Origin: Apoda limacodes
Taxonomy: Eukaryota > Arthropoda > Insecta > Lepidoptera > Limacodidae
Length of the DNA stretch: 64,000 nucleotides
Direction of reading: 5' to 3'
NCBI GenBank assembly: GCA_946406115.1
Contig: OX291544.1
Coordinates: forward strand, 27,421,521-27,485,520
The stretch's first letter is position 1, and the number at the start of each line of letters is the position of its first letter. Made by a program: the position numbers and the translations under genes. The notes under the pieces are model-generated. The model was not told the origin of the DNA, ran no database searches, and was given only the letters and a program-made list of their open reading frames with translations. Positions 57,775 to 64,000 of this stretch are shown in pieces.

Positions 57775-58215
57775 AAGTATCTACTATGGCTTGTATCTGT
57801 CTATCAGACAGAAAGCTAACCAACCGTTTGTAAAAAACTCAGGCAGTCCGTAAGATAACAACTTCGATAAAAACATCTCAGTTAGATGGATCGAACGCTT
57901 TTGCTGTGTCTAGGATAAATGACAATGCTTCCCCCTAACTCCCAATGGGTAGTCCTCATCGGTGTTTAAGATACATTAACAGGACACCGTTCGAGCGACT
58001 GTGGTAAATCCATATCTGCGGTTGCTGACCTAATCGTGTTTTTGTAGGGTATCTTAGAGGAGAGGGAGGTAAAAGTGATTCTGAGCTGTCGCCCTTCTTG
58101 GGCACTGGGGCACATTCGTAGTCTTTCACAGAGACGAAAACTGCCTTGGAAAGTGCTAGGGAAGCGCTAAAAGGTGTGTACAGAATATAGCTCATAAACA
58201 TACTGTTTAAGCACC
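57775..58215 (-). mobile_element. LINE RT fragment, minus strand
   Basis: Minus-strand frames give VPKKGDSSES, then SRSNGVLLMYLKHR and, after a break, GEALSFILDTAKAFDPSN, EVVILRTA and SFLSDRQIQA. These match the RT motifs before and around motif A (A-F-D) of a jockey-like LINE. It is heavily frameshifted. A shorter copy of the same part is at 63120-63305. Confidence 0.65.
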
Positions 58216-58435
58216 ACTGCTAATATAACGTCACGCCCAATCCACTTGTGAACATTAAAGCTACTTCCGCCAAAACTCTCGCTGTGTTATGAAAATAAAA
58301 TTTTCGCCATTTTCTACTTATCGTCTTACCACGAAATAATAGGTAACAGTGCCTTTGGCGGTACATATTTCACACCGAATTCGAATGCGAGTCAAAGACT
58401 CTCACTAGTCAATTAGTTTTCTGTTATTATTCATT
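58216..58435. other. Gene B intron 1, short unassigned stretch
   Basis: Possibly the 5' continuation of the RT fragment; no motifs are visible. Confidence 0.3.
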
Positions 58436-58745
58436 ACTAGCTTCTGTTAGTGACTCCGCCTACGCTAAATTTGGTTATCAGCGCGAGATTTCTACCGCAA
58501 CTGTTTGATTACAGCTATGTATATGTTGCGCGCATAAAAAAGTCAGTTTTTTACGGATAAAAAACGAACCGCTGGACCGATTTATTTCAGACTCCTTTCA
58601 GATCTAAGTCATGACGTGGCGTATCGATTGGTATGTCATTGAGGAATTGAAAGCCAAAATATGTCTACATACATACATACAGAAACACGCACACAGAAAT
58701 CACTCTAAAAATGATTGCAAATGATTCTCCAAGTCTTGAAACGTA
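58436..58745 (+). repeat. Dispersed repeat, 'actagcttctgttagtgact' type
   Basis: It starts tactagcttctgttagtgac and tccgcctacgctaaatttgg, a diverged member of the 'cggctccgcccgc' family. It includes a short catacatacatacag run at 58672. The pairing 'RT fragment then this repeat' recurs at 63120-63470. Confidence 0.6.
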
Positions 58746-59269
58746 AAGTTTTCGATTTCGATTTTCGGACCTATTCCAATAACTTCTCAATAGAAGTTAA
58801 AAATATTATTTCATTTTAATTTAAAAACCTCAGGTACTCGTTATTATGAGAATTTATAATTTTTTATCAACTAAGTGACACGCCAAGGCTAATTATATTA
58901 TACTTTTATAAACACTACACTTGAAGTATTTCTATAAATGTTTTTTTTACATATTTTGATTAAGGTATGCTCAAACTGACGCGTTTATATTGTAAATATT
59001 TTTGGGTTATTTTTGAACACTTTGTGGACACAAACTGTATACATATTAGATGTATATATATATATATATATATATCTAACGTTTTTCTTAAACCACTCTC
59101 ATCATAATTAATTAAAAATCCCAAATATATATACCCCAAATAACCCCTTTATTTACGCGACAAAGTCCTGTGCAGACTGACAGACTGATTTAATTATGTA
59201 TGAGTATATTATCTGCTTACATAATATATACATACTAAACTTTTGAATTATAATCAAACCAATACTTAC
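58746..59269. other. Gene B intron 1, donor-proximal part
   Basis: AT-rich, with a (TA)n run at 59051-59076. The open frame of exon 1 runs about 39 codons into this intron before a stop, but the gtaagt donor at 59264-59269 and the continuation in exon 2 show it is spliced. Confidence 0.6.
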
Positions 59270-60127
59270 TGTTTTTTTAACAACTTTTCTCTTAGGGTCT
59301 TCCAAGTAAAAATATCCATAAATCAAACTGAATATGTAAAGTACAGAAGATGTAATGAATACACCATAGTAACCTATCCAGGACAATAAAACTCCACTCA
59401 AGGCACTTCCCACTGGATAACCCAAGGACATGCATAAATTTACTACACCAACTCTGTACGTTCTCTCTTCCGTAGATGTAATGTCACCAATGTAACTAAA
59501 TACACCAATATAATTTGTAAACCACCCCCCAGTGATTGCGGGAAATATAGATTCTGTTAAAGCAGCTACTTCAACAGGTAATTCGTAAAAGAAATAAGTA
59601 TTTATTATAAAACCTATAGATGTCAAAAACTCTCCAACAATTGGAAAAAGAATACATGCTTTTCTTCGACCAGTTTTGTCACTCCAAGCACCCACAAATA
59701 AAATCAATATCAGAGGAATAGCTGTCTGAATTATATTCTTCCAAATCTGAACACTTGCTATAAGCTTTTGTACTTCTTCCTCATATTCTGTATAATTTTC
59801 TGTCTGTCTTAAATATAGTGCATCACAAACTTCATTGCTAAAATTAAGATTGACTCGACAAGCTTTTTCAAGATTTAAATTTTGTGTAGCTAGCGATGCT
59901 AAAATGCTAGGAGTGATATAGCATGCCATGATAGGCTCCACTGTTGTATTATTTTTTATTAATTTAAATCTTTCAGATAATGTAAGTTTAGTTTTATTTT
60001 TTTTAATAGCACTTTCATTGCTAATGTAAGTTAGTTTTAACGGAGATAGTTCGTTATCATCAGCTGTTGTAGTGTTCTCTGGTTCTATTTTGTCATCCTT
60101 TGGCTGTATATCGACTAATTCACCCAT
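59270..60127 (-). CDS. Gene B, exon 1: SLC46-like MFS transporter, N-terminal half
   Basis: 858 nt (286 codons) on the minus strand. I start at the ATG at 60127-60125 (aaaATGG, a good insect context); the frame extends six codons upstream without another ATG. Residues 1-62 are a charged cytoplasmic tail and six predicted membrane segments follow. A luminal loop after TM1 carries Cys90 and Cys101 and N-glycosylation sites at N95 (NFS) and N111 (NYT). GAWSDKTGRRK at 146-156 is the MFS motif A between TM2 and TM3; YPVGSALSG at 237-245 fits the TM5 motif. The exon ends phase 0 at gtaagt. With exons 2-6 it gives 498 codons, close to the usual family length once a short tail is added. SLC46 carriers move folates or other small molecules by proton coupling; the substrate here is unknown. 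Confidence 0.9.
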
Positions 60128-60689
60128 TTTATTTGCGTGTTTCAAAACCGACGTTCATTTAATGACAAACATGACATATGTTTTGTTAGAATTTTAATTT
60201 AGTTCAACGTTTAGAATAGAAGTGTTGTTATCGAATGATGAGACGAGTTACTAAACAACAAACTTTCCGTTGATGTATGAATCGTTAATAAATTGTATCT
60301 CTTATTCAATATTTACAGAATCTTAAGGATCGCAATGTTTGATCGATAAGAGATATAATGAGTACAGGAGAATGTTGTTATTGTATTATACAGAAGGCAA
60401 TTACAATCTCAAAAGCATATGCGTGAGATAAGTTCTGTAAACAAACTGAGTTAATGTTACTTCTGTACTTTTAACAATGTTCTTATCTGCTGTAGATAAT
60501 AATACTAATTAAGGTTGTTAGTTACAAAATAGGAAATTAAAAGTAATACAAAAAAGTGTTACATCATTTTTACAATGTAACAAAGAACTTTAACTGTTTT
60601 AAGTTATTACTACTTAATTTCGGATGTCAGGTGTTCTTAACGCTTTTATGTCTTCATAGAATATCCAGATAAAAAAAGAGTATCAATTT
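60128..60689. promoter_or_regulatory. Presumed promoter and 5' UTR region of gene B
   Basis: Sequence directly upstream (minus strand) of the gene B start codon. GATA-like motifs are present (ttatct near 60483, agataa near 60494 and 60350, tgagataag near 60424). No TATA box or initiator can be chosen with confidence, and a non-coding first exon is possible. Confidence 0.3.
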
Positions 60690-60870
60690 AATCAAAAACA
60701 GTTAACAAAGTTATTTTATAACTCTTAGTGACTTATAAAGTCCTAAAACTCACAAATTCTTTATAAAATTAAGAAATACAATATAAATGTACAAACATAG
60801 AAATAATGTTTCTTCGCTTATGACTGTTTGATGGTTAAAGTCTTAGAAAAAAATATATGATATATGGCAT
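60690..60870 (+). repeat. Fragment of the I/R1-type LINE 3' end
   Basis: It resembles 27250-27410 (and, inverted, 35520-35680): ctagtgacttat-like, tcttcatagaattaagaaat-like and cttcgtttatgactcc-like blocks occur in the same order. This third copy shows that the 27.2-27.5 kb segment is an interspersed repeat, most likely the LINE 3' UTR. Confidence 0.55.
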
Positions 60871-62211
60871 ATATGCTATATCTGTATTATATCATAGCTA
60901 TATGATTGAAGTAAATAAATATTTTCATAGCAGAGATGCAGTAAAAAGATTAACCTAGAGCCAGGACTTTTACTTTCAACTTCTTACTTTCCGTGTGAGT
61001 GCTCTACCATACTGCTCAAGAGAGAAAGGGACAGATAACCATGTACAAATATGTCGATTATTTTTCCAGTAGAAGCCCGTATCAGCCCGCTTGTTTTGTA
61101 ACATTACGTGTTTACATAATTATCACGAGAATCATAATAACAAAGGACTAAAAAGTGTAGTGCTCAGCCATGGTGTCTTGATGTTCAGCTAATTGTTACG
61201 TCACAGGAAGAAATAATCCGGACAATCATACGTTTCACAGTTTTTACGTAATTATTATGCTTTACTTTATAATTAATGATATTTTAAGGAAAATAGTAAA
61301 ATGTTTAGCTACGGCAATAAAAAGCGCGAATCGGGGCAAAGGTTGCTGCTTTACAAGCCGCAAGTTGTGTAAATAGTCCAAATAAATATATTTATTCACA
61401 CTTAAGACATAGAAGCTGTTGAAAGATCTACTTCTTAGCAATGTCTTATAACTCCTCGTCACCGCTTTGGTTTTGTTTCTTATCCTTTCACAATTTATGT
61501 TAACAACTCGGGAATGGCCGCCACAAAGAAATTAAGTGGTCAGACGAAACAGACCTTTAAAATGGAAGCTAAAAGAGTATTATTTACAGCAGCTCCTTGA
61601 TTGAACATAATGTCTTTATGATACACTGTCCATTTATCAGTGAAGTTCTATTTGTGACTCATATTTATTTTATGTATATATGTATGTATGCTTGTATGGA
61701 TGTATGTACATGTATTGTATTGTTGGAATGTATGTATATATTTATTAGACTAAAGGTATTTTACGTAATTTAGTAATAATATGGCATATAGGTTTATTTA
61801 CATATACATGCCGCCCGTCGGCAAGTGACTGGCTGAAATATTATAAATTATAAAAAAGACCTAAAATTATCAATAAAAAACCTGAAAATATGTATAATAG
61901 GGGTCCAACCCTTTCAGTTATTTTTTATAAAATTTTTAGTTTTTACCTAGGGTCGAAGACACCTGCCTACATCTTGTGTCATATCTTTAAAATTTTTAGC
62001 TTTATTTTCTTTCTGTTTTCAAATTTTTAAAGCTGATAAGTTTTACTGTTACACGAACAATTTGAATAAAAAAATTGTTAAAAAAAATATTATTATTATT
62101 TTTAGGAAAAATACTTGTATCAACTAAAATTCCCCAACATCGTAACTTTTTTTACTCGGTGTGAATATACACCGTATTTGCAATTCAATCCACACAACAT
62201 TAGTACCTGCC
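60871..62211. other. Upstream intergenic DNA of gene B
   Basis: AT-rich. A TATG-rich simple repeat lies at 61670-61741, similar in kind to that in the LINE 3' UTR at 31.2 kb. No gene was recognised. Confidence 0.4.
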
Positions 62212-62214
62212 TCA

Positions 62215-62830
62215 TTCGGAATTGTTCTTTTTACATTGAAAATTAAAAGTTAAAATTTGAATGTAGATTGAGTTAATTAAATTTTCAAAATGACGTCCGA
62301 CCTCTTGTAGACATTCAAAAGCGTTTAGGACGCTACACTCCTTGTAGTCCACAGCAACTCTGCCGGGCTTCAAAATGCTCCCGGTTTTGTATAGGCACAG
62401 ATTATATAATACTATAATAGGTACATGTGTTGTTGTGTATAATAGGTACATGTGTTTATGTACCCCTAGAGACAGAAATCTAAAAGCGTAAAGTCGAGGG
62501 ACCTAGGTGGAAAAGCAACAGGACACCCTCTACAGATCCATCGAGGATAATTAACATTTGAAAATTCACGGATTAATCTAGCGAATTGCGCAGGTGCTCC
62601 ATCTAATTGTAGCCAAATTTGCCTGCGACTGGCCAGTGAATTATCTTCCAATAGTAAGTCCAGTTTATTTGCAACGAACTCTCAATGAGAATGTTGTGTT
62701 AGTCGACTGGGTAACTCATAGGGCCTGATGAGTTGGTCGTGAATCATCCCAGCCCATACATTAATTGAAAATTCGCAAATGAAAGGCATATCAGCGGCAC
62801 GAAAAGGCGGCATGTCAATAAGTCGTACCA
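62215..62830 (-). pseudogene. Mariner-like (DDE) transposase relic
   Basis: Minus-strand reading from about 62820 gives LIDMPPFRAADMPFICEFSI, NVWAGMIHDQLIRPYELPSR, a stop, KLDLLLEDNSLASRRQIWLQ, LDGAPAQFARLIREFSN, RWICRGCPVAFPPRSLDFTL and LDFCL, then a break. The LDGAP and PRSLDFTLLDF blocks hold the second and third catalytic Asp of the family, about 35 residues apart. The rest (62215-62451) is a frame-broken C-terminus with ECLQEVGRHFENLINSI. A 25-bp direct duplication (ataggtacatgtgttt) at about 62418-62460 disrupts it. The N-terminal DNA-binding part is absent. Confidence 0.7.
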
Positions 62831-63119
62831 TAGAAACCTTTAAATGAAAAGCCGTAATTTTTTTACTCTCAGATATTTAATAACAAAGAATTCAAGGAGA
62901 GTTAGATACTGACAATCTTCTGTGGATTTATAGTAAATACCGTGAAGATTAACATTCATTAAAAAAGTTAAGTTTTAGGTAAGTTAGGTAGTATTTACCT
63001 ATAATAAGGCATACTTTATCAATACCAAATATTATAATAATGGTTGGCTGGTGATAATGTTATTTTGCATTAAGCTCGCTATTGTACACAAATGTTTATG
63101 TAGTAAGATTTTTTAAATA
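62831..63119. other. Non-coding stretch
   Basis: AT-rich; nothing was recognised apart from a short taggtaagttaggtagta run. Confidence 0.3.
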
Positions 63120-63305
63120 AAAAAAAAGCTACCAACCATTTGTAAAAATGCCTGGGCAGTCCGTAAGGAAACAAATTTCGATAGAAGACATCTTAGTTAG
63201 ACCCGATTGAATGCCTTCGGTGTGTCTAGGCTACATGCCAATGCTTCCCCCTGACTCTCAATGGCTAGTCCTGATCGGTGTTTAAGATACAGCGTCAGCG
63301 TTCGA
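63120..63305 (-). mobile_element. LINE RT fragment, second copy
   Basis: Minus-strand reading gives GALACSLDTPKAFNRV, then LLSKFVSLRTAQAF and LQMVGSFF, the motif-A region. It is homologous to 57775-57960 and in the same orientation. Confidence 0.6.
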
Positions 63306-63378
63306 GTAACAATTATATACCCTGAAAGTCATATAGGCGAAACTTACCAGTAAATCATTTTTCTTTGTTATTATAAAT

Positions 63379-63475
63379 TACTAGCTTCTGTTAGCGTCTC
63401 CGCCCACGCTAAATTTGATTGTCGGCGTGAGATTTTTACAGCAAATCTTTGATAATAGCTACTGTGATTATAGTA
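63379..63475 (+). repeat. Dispersed repeat, 'actagcttctgttagcgtct' type, truncated
   Basis: It starts tactagcttctgttagcgtc and tccgcccacgctaaatttga. It is the partner of the repeat at 58436, at a similar distance and in the same order relative to the RT fragment. Confidence 0.55.
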
Positions 63476-64000
63476 ACAAAATTTGATATAGTGTAGCAAT
63501 AGTTTGTTTAGGTGAGATTTGATTATGTTTATCCAAAAAATAAAAATAGTGTTTAATAGCTTTGAACATTTAAAAGTGTTATGTTTTTATGCATTTAATT
63601 TAAAACAATGTCTTTTGTACATCACTGAGGTAATTAATAAAAACACCATTTTGTAAATAAATTTGATTTCGATAATCAGTACTCAATCAAATTCAAATGG
63701 CTAAAGGACTAAATTCTGAAGGTACATCCTGGTATATAAAAGTCGGATAAAAACCGACTTGATTGACTACTGACAATCAAAATTAAATTTATTTTAGGAA
63801 ATCATATATATAATATAATCAGAAAATACATAGACAATGTAATGTACATATACAAAATGAAAACAAATGGTTTTGGATGACGTTTAAAAATAAACAAAAA
63901 CTGACAAGCAGCCAAAAAGGAAGACTTTATGGGGACTTTATTACAATATACATATATTGTATGGGACCCCTTTTAAATATTTATTTTTTTCTATTTTTAG
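63476..64000. other. Right end of window, nothing recognised
   Basis: AT-rich sequence without supportable gene or repeat. Confidence 0.35.

Noticed and set aside
59153..59269. Continuation of the gene B exon 1 frame to a stop
   Set aside because: A consensus gtaagt donor at 59264-59269 and the perfectly phased exon 2 show that this stretch is intron.
60128..60145. Six extra codons upstream of the gene B ATG
   Set aside because: The frame there begins with TTG, not ATG; eukaryotic initiation at the ATG in aaaATGG context is far more likely.

Overview
The window looks like a piece of an insect genome, most probably a moth or butterfly. It is AT-rich and intron-containing. It is packed with the short interspersed repeats, LINE relics and small hairpin transposons typical of lepidopteran DNA. 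No bacterial, CRISPR, rRNA or tRNA gene organisation is visible. The species cannot be determined from the sequence alone.

The only host genes I can support are two related but diverged genes for 12-helix MFS transporters of the SLC46 type (proton-coupled folate transporter-like / SLC46A3-like). They point toward each other. Gene A (+ strand) enters from the left; its last three coding exons are at 3870-3953, 9780-9936 and 10902-10995 (stop). Gene B (- strand) starts at 60127 with a 286-codon first exon and continues through exons at 55661-55817, 54598-54699, 54104-54241, 51528-51611 and 47159-47315. Its last short exon was not found. The two genes share intron positions and phases, and their two comparable exons have identical lengths (84 and 157 nt). 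They therefore form an inverted, tail-to-tail paralogue pair.

The introns and the 36-kb space between the genes are transposon territory. Gene A's introns hold a decayed jockey/CR1-like LINE (5.9-9.6 kb) and a second LINE fragment (10.2-10.9 kb). The intergenic region holds dispersed repeats (11-22 kb), an I/R1-type LINE with an RNase H domain (22.4-27.5 kb) and a younger jockey/CR1-like LINE (27.5-31.5 kb). A large interrupted inverted duplication has arms at about 26.2-32.3 kb and 33.3-36.8 kb. After it come a GC-rich island (38.9-39.4 kb), a small unidentified coding-like relic with a PPPY motif (39.6-39.9 kb) and a second inverted-repeat pair (40.2/41.7 kb).

Gene B's introns hold a relic of an unusual reverse-transcriptase element with a C-terminal RPDG...DAT region. 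It is split by two later insertions, one of them a long hairpin element (48.1-51.0 kb). They also hold 5S-rRNA-derived and other SINEs, a mariner-like fragment and a 29-30-bp minisatellite carrying GATA-like motifs. A mariner-like transposase relic lies upstream of gene B (62.2-62.8 kb).

All boundaries come from reading splice signals, reading frames and repeat similarity by eye. No database search was possible.
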